The translations under genes were made by a program, and so were the position numbers. 41,710 bases of DNA, from assembly GCA_002724395.1 (NCBI GenBank), contig PBOR01000017.1:50983-92692 (forward strand), in the 5' to 3' direction. Positions 19,053 through 26,923 of this stretch are shown here, one piece after another. How positions within the stretch are numbered: the stretch's first letter is position 1; the number at the start of each line of letters is the position of its first letter. Source of the stretch: Rhodospirillaceae bacterium (GTDB taxonomy: Bacteria; Pseudomonadota; Alphaproteobacteria; UBA8366). The notes beneath the pieces are model-generated. The model saw only the letters and a list, made by a program, of their open reading frames with translations, was not told where the DNA came from and ran no database searches.

Positions 19053-19668
19053 CGAAGTTACTCATTCCCACAGCACGACGACGCTTCAGTCGCTCAGCAG
19101 TAAGAATTGACATAACCCGCATGACGCTCTCGCCCAAGAGGTTATTAATAATGATATAATCATATTCAGCGTAGTGACTTAACTCAGATGCAGCCTTACT
19201 CATTCTGCGTGCAACTTCCTCAGGGGTATCTTGCGCCCGCCTATTAAGGCGACGCTCTAGTTCGCTATGACTAGGTGGCAAAATAAACACGCTCACAACG
19301 TCGTCAGGCGCCTTCTCTGCCAATTGTTGCGTGCCCTGCCAATCAATATCGAATAATATATCCATTCCTTCAGCCAAGGCCGCCATTACCGGTTCCGCAG
19401 GAGTTCCATAATAATTATCGAACACTTTGGCGCTTTCTAGGAACTCTTGCTGGTTACGTTTAATATTGAATTCAGTCTTATCGACAAAATGGTAGTCGAC
19501 ACCGGACACTTCACCAGGTCGCTTTGGCCTTGTTGTAGTTGAAACTGACATAGAGATTTTATCATCGCGTGACAACAATTCACGAGCAATCGTCGTCTTT
19601 CCGGCTCCGGACGGGGAGGATAAGACGAGCATCACCCCCCGACGCTCCAACATTAAATCGTCAACCAA
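19027..19668 (-). CDS. gmk: Guanylate kinase
   Basis: Phosphorylates GMP to GDP with ATP. The 213 residues contain the P-loop [30 protein letters not shown] and [10 protein letters not shown]. The start is a TTG at 19668, preceded by GGAG; an internal ATG at 19653 has no ribosome binding site and would leave a shorter lead to the P-loop. It follows yicC after 5 bases, as in many bacteria, and its last codons overlap the end of rsmA on the opposite strand. Confidence 0.95.
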   Translation of the reverse strand: MVDDLMLERRGVMLVLSSPSGAGKTTIARELLSRDDKISMSVSTTTRPKRPGEVSGVDYHFVDKTEFNIKRNQQEFLESAKVFDNYYGTPAEPVMAALAEGMDILFDIDWQGTQQLAEKAPDDVVSVFILPPSHSELERRLNRRAQDTPEEVARRMSKAASELSHYAEYDYIIINNLLGESVMRVMSILTAERLKRRRAVGMSNFVKRLCEDG

Positions 19669-19673
19669 GAACT

Positions 19674-20561
19674 CTACTCCACATTCTGCACCTGTTCACG
19701 AAATTGCTCTATCAAAGCTTTCAGTTCAAGGCCGTGTTTAGTCAACGCATTATCGTTTGATTTTGAACAGACAGTATTGGCCTCCCGATTTAGCTCTTGG
19801 CACAAAAAATCTAATCTGCGGCCGACAGCACCGCCCTCGTTAAGCAGATCACGAGCCGCAGAAATATGGGCCCTAAGGCGATCAAGCTCCTCAGTGATAT
19901 CGCTCTTAACCGATAAAATTGCTAACTCCTGCGCCAAGCGATCTTCTGTAACAGGAGGCTTTGCCTCCAACATTTCTTGGAGCTGTATTAGTAGCCTTTG
20001 TTTCCGCGAATCCGGTCGTAATAATTCGACCGATGCGGCATTTCTCAAACAATTCTCGATTTCGTCCAGCTGTGCGGATAGGATTAAATGAAGTTTATCA
20101 CCTTCCAATTGGCGGTTTAGTAATAGCGCATCCAAAGCCTCATCTAGGCATCTCAAAATAGATGCATGCCGCTGGGCTTGATCAGTCTCGCTTTCCGCTT
20201 CATCAACCTTATCGACTACACCACGGATGTTAAGCAATGTTTCAATATTCGCTACACCGTCATCAGAGTGCTCCCTCGCCACTTCAAGAAGCTGCTCTAG
20301 TAATTTATGATTTACCCGATACTTGGTTTCCTCTTCACCGATCGACGCTCGGTTTAGGTTTAGTACCATATTGACCGAACCGCGTTTGAAACGACTAGAT
20401 GCTGCTTGACGGGACGGCAACTCGAGCCTGTCATGACCACTGGGCATCCGCACCCTCAGGTCAAGCGCTTTACTATTTACACTTTTAGTTTCCCAACTCC
20501 ACCGCCAATCAGCATATTCCCCATCAGCGCGGGCAAACCCTGTCATACTAGAGACGACCAA
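19674..20561 (-). CDS. yicC: YicC family protein (endoribonuclease-related)
   Basis: A 295-residue YicC/YloC-family protein. In E. coli, YicC is linked to RNA turnover, and the B. subtilis relative is an endoribonuclease. The N-terminus SSMTGFARADGEY and the C-terminal region with GRRLDFLCQELNREANTVCSK are diagnostic. The TTG at 20561 was chosen since AAGGA lies 8 bases ahead and the family starts three to four residues before SMT; the ATG at 20546 would remove them. It pairs with gmk. The mltG gene, often just upstream, is 13 kb away here. Confidence 0.9.
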   Translation of the reverse strand: MVVSSMTGFARADGEYADWRWSWETKSVNSKALDLRVRMPSGHDRLELPSRQAASSRFKRGSVNMVLNLNRASIGEEETKYRVNHKLLEQLLEVAREHSDDGVANIETLLNIRGVVDKVDEAESETDQAQRHASILRCLDEALDALLLNRQLEGDKLHLILSAQLDEIENCLRNAASVELLRPDSRKQRLLIQLQEMLEAKPPVTEDRLAQELAILSVKSDITEELDRLRAHISAARDLLNEGGAVGRRLDFLCQELNREANTVCSKSNDNALTKHGLELKALIEQFREQVQNVE

Positions 20562-20665
20562 GTTTTTTATCCTTTAGGTGATTTTTCAATTATGCGCAGA
20601 CTATAGCAATAGGCAGAAAGGTCCAGAATTCAGAGCACAAAGCGCCCCATTTTTGATATGATAGC

Positions 20666-21445
20666 ATGATGTTATTGCCAAGATCCGTACTTATCACCGG
20701 CGCCTCTAGTGGCATTGGCCGAGCACTCGCCTTGGCCTATGCCAAACCAGGCGTCCATCTGGCTTTGAGCGGTCGCAACGAGAAGCGTCTCAAAAGTATC
20801 GTTCAGGCTTGCGCAGATGCTGGCAGCAGCGTTAATTGCGAAATTCTCGACGTCACAAATAAAGACGATATGAGGACCTGGGTTACAGACGTGGATAACA
20901 ACGAGCCGCTTGATTTGGTCATCGCAAATGCCGGCGTTTCTGGGGGCACAGGTGGTAGCGGTGAAACGGAAAATCAGACGCGTATGATCTTCGAAACAAA
21001 TATAAATGGCATCTTCAACACTGTTTTCCCGGCAGCAGACCTAATGCGCGCGCGCAAAAATGGACAAATCGCGCTAGTGAGTTCTTTAGCTAGCTTTCGG
21101 GGCTTCGTGGGCGCTCCAGCCTATAGTGCATCAAAAGCAGCCGTTAGAACCTATGGCGAAGCGTTACGTGGCTTACTTCAAGGTGACGGTATTGGCGTAT
21201 CTGTGATCTGCCCGGGGTTCGTAGAGAGCCGCATGACAGCAGGAAATAAATACAAAATGCCGTTCTTAATGACCGCCGAGCGTGCAGCTGCGATCATCCA
21301 ACGGGGAGTGGCTCATAATAAAGCCCGCATAGCATTTCCATTTCCAATATATTTTTTAAGCTGGTTTCTAGGTAGCCTGCCACCAGGTTTAACCGACCCA
21401 TTGTTTCGAATTCTGCCTAAAAAAAATAGCGTGACAGGAATTTAG
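20666..21445 (+). CDS. Short-chain dehydrogenase/reductase (canonical active site)
   Basis: A 259-residue NAD(P)-dependent oxidoreductase with a complete SDR set: TGASSGIG (cofactor loop), NAGVSG, the catalytic Ser in LVSSLASF and YSASK. The C-terminus is more hydrophobic than usual (FPFPIYFLSWFLGSLPPG), suggesting membrane contact as in SDRs acting on lipids. The substrate is unknown. It diverges from yicC and converges with the selenoprotein gene. No clear ribosome binding site precedes the ATG; a second ATG follows directly. Confidence 0.85.
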   Translation: MMLLPRSVLITGASSGIGRALALAYAKPGVHLALSGRNEKRLKSIVQACADAGSSVNCEILDVTNKDDMRTWVTDVDNNEPLDLVIANAGVSGGTGGSGETENQTRMIFETNINGIFNTVFPAADLMRARKNGQIALVSSLASFRGFVGAPAYSASKAAVRTYGEALRGLLQGDGIGVSVICPGFVESRMTAGNKYKMPFLMTAERAAAIIQRGVAHNKARIAFPFPIYFLSWFLGSLPPGLTDPLFRILPKKNSVTGI

Positions 21446-21508
21446 AAAAAGAAAAACATCGTCACGACAAAATTCTCGCGTATCACAATAACTATCGCAT
21501 TAGAAAAT

Positions 21509-21551
21509 TAAAAAAGACAAAATAAAACGAAAATCCCATTCTCTTTTGTCT
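21509..21551 (-). terminator. Possible terminator after the SelW-like gene
   Basis: On minus, AGACAAAA pairs with TTTTGTCT (8 base pairs, 21-base loop), followed by a T run. The stem is AT-rich and the loop large, so this is a weak candidate between two convergent genes. Confidence 0.35.
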
Positions 21552-21563
21552 CACACAGTCCAG

Positions 21564-21779
21564 CTACAAATTAAACGAATCAATCTCTTCGTCGGTTGGG
21601 AAATGGCCTACCTCGTGGATCACGAATTTTTGCACTCCATTGACAGTCACATTAAATATGCCGCCGTCTCCCTTTTCCATCGCCACATTGGCACTGAATT
21701 TATCTACGAGCCTATCTCTCACACGGAGAGCTTCTTTTTCATAGCCTCAACCTCCGCAATAAAGAATATGAACGTCCAT
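21564..21779 (-). CDS. SelW-like (Rdx family) selenoprotein with in-frame UGA
   Basis: A 71-residue thioredoxin-fold redox protein read through an in-frame TGA (21747-21749) as selenocysteine, residue 11. The start MDVHILYCGGUGYEKEALR matches the SelW pattern: beta strand, CxxU, GY and a helix. The rest follows the Rdx fold, with MEKGDGGIFNVTVNG (where family members have a G-G-x-F-x-V strand) and GHFPTDEEI (the FP-x-x-x-E segment near the end). It ends in a TAG. SelW/Rdx proteins are thought to be thiol or selenol redox proteins; the partner is unknown. A SECIS-like hairpin directly follows the UGA and a promoter precedes the gene. The codons on both sides of the TGA keep family similarity in one frame, so a frameshift or pseudogene is unlikely. 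It diverges from the MmgE/PrpD gene. Confidence 0.88.
21708..21748 (-). promoter_or_regulatory. Candidate bacterial SECIS element
   Basis: Directly after the first base of the UGA, GAGGCUAU (21748-21741) pairs with AUAGGCUC (21715-21708) with one G-G mismatch. Inside, a ten-base bulge on the 5' side leads to a perfect apical stem CUCUC/GAGAG (21730-21726 with 21720-21716) closed by the loop CGUGU. A G is the second loop base, about 22 bases after the UGA. This fits the known bacterial SECIS model: a coding-region hairpin with a G in the first two loop bases at about 16-37 bases from the UGA. Confidence 0.75.
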
Positions 21780-21809
21780 TTGCACCATCCATTTGATTTT
21801 TTCTGCCGG

Positions 21810-21838
21810 ATTGTCGCCATTGAGCTATCGGGCGTCAA
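21810..21838 (-). promoter_or_regulatory. Sigma-70-type promoter for the SelW-like gene
   Basis: On minus, TTGACG (21838-21833) and GACAAT (21815-21810) are separated by 17 bases. This is five of six and four of six consensus matches at the best spacing. The start site would fall about 25 bases before the ATG. Confidence 0.55.
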
Positions 21839-21913
21839 CCCATTTGCAAGTACCCGCGAAAGATGGAAAATGGTATTGATAAAAGAAACTATATTGCTCT
21901 TGAGGAGGATCCT

Positions 21914-23293
21914 ATGGAGACCGCTGCAAAAAATACCGATATTACCGTCGGCTTGACCGAACAACTTGCCGCTTGGGGGAGCCAACTTACATTAGAGCAA
22001 ATTCCTGAAGCAGCCATCATCAACGCCAAGCAATGTTTATTAGATTGGCTGGGCGTCACGCTAGCCGGTGCTCAAGACGAGTTGACGCGCATTCTCCACG
22101 AGACAGCGGACGCGGAAGGCCTAGGCGATACCGCAACGCTGATCGGACGCAACGCAAAAGGAACCGCAAGCCAAGCTGCACTTATTAACGGTGCAGCAGG
22201 ACATGCACTTGATTATGACGACGTAGTCCGTATTTTTCGCGGCCATCCAACTGCCCCGGTGGCACCGGCAGTAATAGCAATTGCCGAACGCGACGGGTTG
22301 AATGGCAAGGATTTATTGTTGGGGCTTGCTGCTGGAATCGAGGTGGAATCACGAATAGGCGGTTATATGGGTGACCCGCATTATTTGAAAGGTTGGCATG
22401 CAACGGCCACCATTGGCCATTTTGGAGCTGCCGCAGGAACGGCACGCCTACAAGGACTGGATGCAGAAACCACCGCGTTCGCTTTCGGTATCGCTGGAAC
22501 TCAGGCCGCCGGCCTAAAAGCCAATTTTGGCACCATGTGCAAACCACTGCACGCAGGTAAAGCTGCAATGAATGGCTTGATGGCCACCGAATGGGCAAAA
22601 CGTGGATTTAATTCGCGCCCGGATATCGTGGAACGCGATAATGGTTTCGCTAAGAATTTCGATGGTACGTGCGATATCGATATCGCTTTGAATGGGCTTG
22701 GTGAGGAGTTCCACCTGAATAACCTTCTATTTAAGTACCATGCGGCTTGTTACGGAGTGCATTCACCGATTGAATCCGCCAAACGCATAGCAGCCAATCC
22801 TGCTTTTGACTCCAAGAAAGTAGAAAAGATCGAAGTGCATCACGCCAGCCGTCTCAAAGGTATGTGCGATCAAGCAGAACCATCAACTGGACTCGAAATC
22901 AAATTCAGTCTCTATATGACGGTTGCTATGGCCATAGCAGGCGAAGATACAGGCAGCCTCGAAGTCTATAGCGCAGAAAATGCAGTTCGTGAGGATTTGG
23001 TGAAGCTCCGCAACGCAGTCGTTCTAGTTGCGGAAGACGACTTTACTCCAAATCAATCGGAAGTAATCGTTCATCAAAACGATGGTACTGTTCTGCGTGA
23101 GACCGACGATTTGGCTATTCCCAATCGTGACTTGGACAACCAATGGGATAAACTGGAACGCAAATTTCGGGCTCTTGCCGTTCCGTTGATAGGTGAAAGC
23201 AAAACCAAAGCTGTCATATCAGCTGTAAAAGATCTGGAGAGCCAAGACGAGGTGAGTGATATAATAAACCTATTAGCGAATACGAATGGCTAA
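21914..23293 (+). CDS. MmgE/PrpD family protein
   Basis: A 459-residue member of the family that includes 2-methylcitrate dehydratase (PrpD) and cis-aconitate/itaconate decarboxylase-type enzymes. Family segments seen are CLLDWLGVTLAGA, NGAAGHALDYDD, GRGWHATAT-like (GWHATATIGHFGAAAG), GLKANFGTMCKPLHAGKAA and YHAACYGVHSPIE. The start at 21914 has a strong GAGGAGG site 6 bases ahead; the frame is open further upstream but unsupported. No prpB or prpC lies beside it, so a role in propionate catabolism is unlikely; the substrate is unknown, probably a hydroxy or unsaturated di- or tricarboxylate. Confidence 0.85.
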   Translation: METAAKNTDITVGLTEQLAAWGSQLTLEQIPEAAIINAKQCLLDWLGVTLAGAQDELTRILHETADAEGLGDTATLIGRNAKGTASQAALINGAAGHALDYDDVVRIFRGHPTAPVAPAVIAIAERDGLNGKDLLLGLAAGIEVESRIGGYMGDPHYLKGWHATATIGHFGAAAGTARLQGLDAETTAFAFGIAGTQAAGLKANFGTMCKPLHAGKAAMNGLMATEWAKRGFNSRPDIVERDNGFAKNFDGTCDIDIALNGLGEEFHLNNLLFKYHAACYGVHSPIESAKRIAANPAFDSKKVEKIEVHHASRLKGMCDQAEPSTGLEIKFSLYMTVAMAIAGEDTGSLEVYSAENAVREDLVKLRNAVVLVAEDDFTPNQSEVIVHQNDGTVLRETDDLAIPNRDLDNQWDKLERKFRALAVPLIGESKTKAVISAVKDLESQDEVSDIINLLANTNG

Positions 23294-23323
23294 ATTTATC
23301 GAACTTTAACGGCCCACGCATAA

Positions 23324-23343
23324 AATATAGCGGGGGCTATATT
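23324..23343 (+). repeat. Perfect inverted repeat after the PrpD-family gene
   Basis: AATATAGC and GCTATATT flank a GGGG loop, 31 bases past the stop codon. It can fold as an 8-base-pair hairpin but has no T run; it may protect the mRNA end or act as a weak terminator. The rest of the 23294-23573 gap is AT-rich with no gene. Confidence 0.45.
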
Positions 23344-23541
23344 GGATATTTGAGCTGATAATTTAGTAATTCACCCTTATACTTAAAATTTACTTTGCAG
23401 CATCTAATATTACTAATACATAAATTTGATGTATTCGTTTAATAATTGCCTCTTTCTGTTTGCAAAACATGCCTATTATGTTAAATATTCGCCCAATTAG
23501 TCTTGTGAAATATTTTTTTCGCTTGCGCAGAAATAATAAAT

Positions 23542-23571
23542 AAAAAAACCAACCTATAGGTTTATGTTGGT
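23542..23571 (-). terminator. Terminator-like hairpin on minus, just before the PAP2 gene
   Basis: On minus, ACCAAC pairs with GTTGGT and is followed by a run of seven T. No minus-strand gene runs into it. On plus the same hairpin ends 2 bases before the PAP2 ATG and could mask its ribosome binding region. Confidence 0.4.
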
Positions 23572-23573
23572 AC

Positions 23574-24545
23574 ATGGAGCAGAACGTGTCGGCAGAGAAT
23601 GGCTCTGACGAAGTTGAATTAACGCAAAGCCGCGTTCAGCATGCGCTTGCCATGACGGTTGCCGTCGGGTTTAGCGCGGCCTTTATTTTCGTAGCTTTTC
23701 CGGAAATTGATCTGGGGATCTCCAAATTTTTCTTTGTAGAACCGACAATCTTTGCTCTCACACATTCCGATGACAGGCTCCAAATTATCGGATTTATACG
23801 CCAGGCTGGATTCTTCATCACCCGTGTGACTATGATCGGACTACTTGCCCTTCTCGTTTTGTCTCTTTTGCTACGTTATTCCCCACTCCGCCATTACCGA
23901 AAAAAGCTAATATACATTTTCCTTTGTTTCGCGATTGCGCCAGGTATTTTGGTAAGCGTCGTGTTGAAGGAAAACTGGGGTCGGGCACGACCGTCGCATA
24001 TCGTCGAATTCGGGGGCAAAATGCAGTATACTCCTCCCATGGTGCGTGCTGACCAATGTGCCGGCAATTGCTCTTTTCCCTCCGGTGAAGCAGCATTTGC
24101 CTTCTGCTTCCTGGCTTTTGCACTAATGGCGCGTAGGCGCAAGTTTTGGATCAAAGTAGCCTTAGCCTATGGTACGTTTTTCGCGTGCCTTAGAGTATCT
24201 GAGGGCGGCCATTTCGCCAGCGACGTTGCATTCTCTGCTTTAATATCCGTCCTCACCTGTCTTTTGCTTTACCGCTATATGATCGAGCGCGCCTATGGGT
24301 ATCCTGTGCATGCTGACTGGATAAATCGCCACACCGAACCAGCGATCGGTGCTCTCAAAAAAATTTGGACACGGTTAACCGCTGCTCGTACAACGGTTAA
24401 TGTAAACTGGCAGCATCCGCGCCAGGAAGAAGCCGTAACCACTTTTAATCCAGCAAATGACACTGGCGACCAAAACGATAGAAAAAGCCTAGCCACAGTG
24501 GGTAAAAGTGGAATCGTTCAATTTCGTCCGGTTAGAAAAAACTAG
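23574..24545 (+). CDS. PAP2 superfamily membrane phosphatase, possibly acting on lipid A
   Basis: A 323-residue membrane phosphatase with about six hydrophobic segments. The three acid phosphatase motifs are present: K132 to RP140 (KENWGRARP), motif 2 at 169-172 as PSGE instead of PSGH, and motif 3 with R207, H213 and D217 (RVSEGGHFASD). About 90 soluble residues follow the last helix. The neighbouring PagL-like gene, 41 bases downstream, suggests work on lipid A phosphates (LpxE/LpxF type), which is inference. There is no Shine-Dalgarno; a hairpin abuts the ATG, and a GTG at 23586 is an alternative start. Confidence 0.8.
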   Translation: MEQNVSAENGSDEVELTQSRVQHALAMTVAVGFSAAFIFVAFPEIDLGISKFFFVEPTIFALTHSDDRLQIIGFIRQAGFFITRVTMIGLLALLVLSLLLRYSPLRHYRKKLIYIFLCFAIAPGILVSVVLKENWGRARPSHIVEFGGKMQYTPPMVRADQCAGNCSFPSGEAAFAFCFLAFALMARRRKFWIKVALAYGTFFACLRVSEGGHFASDVAFSALISVLTCLLLYRYMIERAYGYPVHADWINRHTEPAIGALKKIWTRLTAARTTVNVNWQHPRQEEAVTTFNPANDTGDQNDRKSLATVGKSGIVQFRPVRKN

Positions 24546-24586
24546 TCACCCGCAGCAGTTTTGCCTCAAGAAAATAGGAAAAGACG

Positions 24587-25192
24587 ATGAAAAACTGGCA
24601 CCGTAAAACAAGTCTAGGAATGGCCCTTGGGCTGATAATATTAGCACAATTGACTGCGCCCTCCTCGGCTCGCGCCCAAGACCCCGCGGTCTATTATATT
24701 GCCGGAGCCGCGTTAGCCACCGTTTTACCTGGTTTCGTATTTGACTTACCCCAACCCGATGCAAACCGCTCCTATGTGAAAATGAGCGGTGGATATTTCG
24801 ATGCGGTCGACGACGAACAAACGGCCCTTGACTTTTCACTCGAGTATCAACCCGGCTTTACCTGGTATCGCATCAAACCTCTCTTCGGCGTTGCAGGCAA
24901 CACGGACGGGTCTTTTTATGGCTGGCTTGCCGCTGCTCATGATTTTCATCTTACCAAACGGTTAGTTGTGAACTTCAATATAGGGCCCGCACTATATATT
25001 GTCGGCGAAAAAGGCAAAAACTTAGGCAGCTCTGCCGTACTTCGGTCAGGCTTTGAAGCAGGTTACCGTTTTAATGGCGGCACCAGGCTAACCGGCAGCT
25101 TTCATCATATGTCTCACGGCAAATTTCTGAATAGTGACCTTAATCCTGGCACCGAAACCATTGCAGTGAATTTAAGCTGGCCTTTGAATTAG
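24587..25192 (+). CDS. Acyloxyacyl hydrolase / lipid A 3-O-deacylase (PagL family)
   Basis: A 201-residue outer membrane beta-barrel enzyme that in the family removes the 3-O acyl chain of lipid A. A signal peptide spans about 1-30 (GLIILAQLTAPSSARA). Alternating barrel strands follow, and the active-site pattern is H174-x-S176 (HHMSHG) with E190 in NPGTE, close to the PagL His-Ser-Glu triad. The start at 24587 overlaps no gene; AAGACG ahead is a weak ribosome binding site. It likely forms a lipid A remodelling pair with the PAP2 gene and converges with the DUF4387 gene. Confidence 0.8.
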   Translation: MKNWHRKTSLGMALGLIILAQLTAPSSARAQDPAVYYIAGAALATVLPGFVFDLPQPDANRSYVKMSGGYFDAVDDEQTALDFSLEYQPGFTWYRIKPLFGVAGNTDGSFYGWLAAAHDFHLTKRLVVNFNIGPALYIVGEKGKNLGSSAVLRSGFEAGYRFNGGTRLTGSFHHMSHGKFLNSDLNPGTETIAVNLSWPLN

Positions 25193-25211
25193 TACCTAAT
25201 CGCATGCTCTG

Positions 25212-25526
25212 TTAAGTTCCAGGGACCTCTATTTCGATGAAGGGGGCATATTGCTGGCCCGCGTGACTATCTGAATCCTTTATATCACCCTGAAAATTAG
25301 GCCGTGGGATAGAGATTTTAAATGCGTAGCAATTATCCACTTCAAAAAACTGCACTTGGTTTTCGGACATGTTATAAATTTTTGATACCATCTGACGATT
25401 CAGAATGCCTGATGACTTGACTGTGTCGTAGGTTTTTTGATCCGCAAACATTATGTCTATGGTCATCACAAAGGGCCCGGCATTTTTCGACCGAACAAGC
25501 TTTGCTAGTTCTCCTATTGTTGCCAT
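25212..25526 (-). CDS. DUF4387 family protein (AtuA-like partner)
   Basis: A 104-residue protein beginning MATIGELAKLVRSKNAGPFV, the DUF4387 pattern, with FDI-type TIDIMFAD and ISIPRPNFQGD. The family is usually encoded right after a DUF1446/AtuA gene or fused to it, and here it begins 11 bases after that gene, with AGGAG ahead of the ATG. The function is unknown; it is probably a small subunit or domain partner of the upstream protein. Confidence 0.8.
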   Translation of the reverse strand: MATIGELAKLVRSKNAGPFVMTIDIMFADQKTYDTVKSSGILNRQMVSKIYNMSENQVQFFEVDNCYAFKISIPRPNFQGDIKDSDSHAGQQYAPFIEIEVPGT

Positions 25527-25537
25527 ACGCCCGACTC

Positions 25538-26923
25538 CTAATTCACGTTCATATATTCGATCGGGAACATCTCGTAAGGATCATCAGGCTCAACCACATG
25601 GTTCACATTGAAGCGATAGACCGCGCCACGCTCAATATGGGCAGGACTATATGTACAGGCCAACCCTGTTATTAAACCACTCCATTCAGGAATTGGCTCG
25701 TGTAGTATTTTGTGACGAGCCACAGTCGCAATTGACGTTGCAATTTCTTGGGTCGCTGCGGTTGCTTCCAATATGAGACATACCTCATGGGACGTGAGTT
25801 CCTTCTGCGGCTCAAGCGGCCCCATAACTCCGTCCCGACCATAAACACGAATATTAAATACATAATCGTCGCGCGAAATTGTATCTCCATATATATCATT
25901 GATGCGCTTATGAATATTTTCTTCACCAGTTGCCAACCAGCGATCAAGCTGGCGCAGAATATATGGGTCGCGCACACCACCAATGACAATAGTCTGGTAG
26001 CCAACTTTCTCCGCACCTTCTAGTTTGATAGTATATTTTGGTGCAGGTTCAAACCCCGATTGAGATACCCTTACCCGACGATCATCTAGTGCTTCGTATC
26101 TGGACGTAGAAAGATCCATAGTGCCATTTGATTCTACCAATCGAAACGGGTCAGAATTTTCATATAGACTGTGGGATGCAACACTTTGTGGTGTACATCG
26201 GAGATCGTCATCTAACGGTTCGACATCGAAATGATCGCCGCGACAAGTAGCGAACAAACTATCGGCAGTTTTACGTTGTTCAACCGAAGCCGCACCACAT
26301 TCAAGAATTTTCGCCGCGTGCCAGGCAATACCCGCTGGAATACCTTCGCGCACAGGAATGCCTGCATATATCGCACAATCGCTAGACCGACCTGTAAGCA
26401 CTACCTCTGCGCCGTTGTCGAGTGCTTTCAGGAACGGTTCCTCGCCCATCATACCAACAATACGCTCAGATTTTTCGATGGTCTCTTCGTCAAAAGCCGG
26501 CGCCGGATCTAGTGGCTTGATGCGTCCTTCTCTCAGCCGTTTCTTGAGATACTCTTTGTCCTGCTCCGCATGAATAATCGCGAGCGGGAATTTGAGATTT
26601 TCCTCAGCGGCGATCTCCATTAAGATTTCTTTGGCTATAGCAACATGAGGATGCCCACCGGATGTACCAGCTGTTCCAAGCAACAACGGTATTTTGGCTT
26701 TCCGCGCCGCCAACAACATTAGTCGCATATCACGCTTAATCGAAGAACGTCCAAAGGAAGTTTCTCCTGAGCCGAGAGGATAAGGGCCAGGGTCAGTAGA
26801 ACCACCATCGCAACCAATAAAGTGAGGTTTCTTACCCATACCCTCTTCTAAGGATTCTGCGCGAAACCCAGCACCGCAAACACCGGAACCTGCGAGAATG
26901 CGTACTTCATCTGCTGAAGCCAT
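25538..26923 (-). CDS. AtuA-type acyclic terpene utilisation family protein (DUF1446)
   Basis: A 461-residue protein of the DUF1446 family, named after AtuA of the citronellol/geranyl degradation cluster. Key stretches are ILAGSGVCGAGF, HFIGCDGGSTDPGPY, LGTAGTSGGHPHV and VVLTGRSSDCAIYA. The biochemical role of the family remains poorly defined. No geranyl-CoA carboxylase genes are nearby, so terpene breakdown is not implied. A strong GGAGGAAAG site lies before the ATG. It forms an operon with the DUF4387 gene. Confidence 0.85.
   Translation of the reverse strand: MASADEVRILAGSGVCGAGFRAESLEEGMGKKPHFIGCDGGSTDPGPYPLGSGETSFGRSSIKRDMRLMLLAARKAKIPLLLGTAGTSGGHPHVAIAKEILMEIAAEENLKFPLAIIHAEQDKEYLKKRLREGRIKPLDPAPAFDEETIEKSERIVGMMGEEPFLKALDNGAEVVLTGRSSDCAIYAGIPVREGIPAGIAWHAAKILECGAASVEQRKTADSLFATCRGDHFDVEPLDDDLRCTPQSVASHSLYENSDPFRLVESNGTMDLSTSRYEALDDRRVRVSQSGFEPAPKYTIKLEGAEKVGYQTIVIGGVRDPYILRQLDRWLATGEENIHKRINDIYGDTISRDDYVFNIRVYGRDGVMGPLEPQKELTSHEVCLILEATAATQEIATSIATVARHKILHEPIPEWSGLITGLACTYSPAHIERGAVYRFNVNHVVEPDDPYEMFPIEYMNVN

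Noticed and set aside
21564..21779. Reading the SelW-like gene as a pseudogene broken by a nonsense codon
   Set aside because: The TGA sits exactly at the selenocysteine of CxxU, the frame is otherwise intact, and a SECIS-like hairpin follows.
21546..21956. A 136-codon plus-strand open frame between the SDR and the PrpD-family gene
   Set aside because: It is the antisense shadow of the SelW-like gene and its promoter region; its peptide resembles no family, whereas the minus strand shows clear Rdx similarity.
21719..21985. An 88-codon minus-strand open frame overlapping the selenoprotein start
   Set aside because: It is in a different frame from the SelW-like protein, covers intergenic sequence and the start of the PrpD-family gene, and has no recognisable domain.
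22185..22598. A 137-codon minus-strand frame inside the PrpD-family gene
   Set aside because: Arg/His/Leu-rich shadow translation with no family match.
25538..26923. A terpene degradation (Atu) cluster
   Set aside because: Only the DUF1446 and DUF4387 genes match; the carboxylase and dehydrogenase genes that define the cluster are absent.
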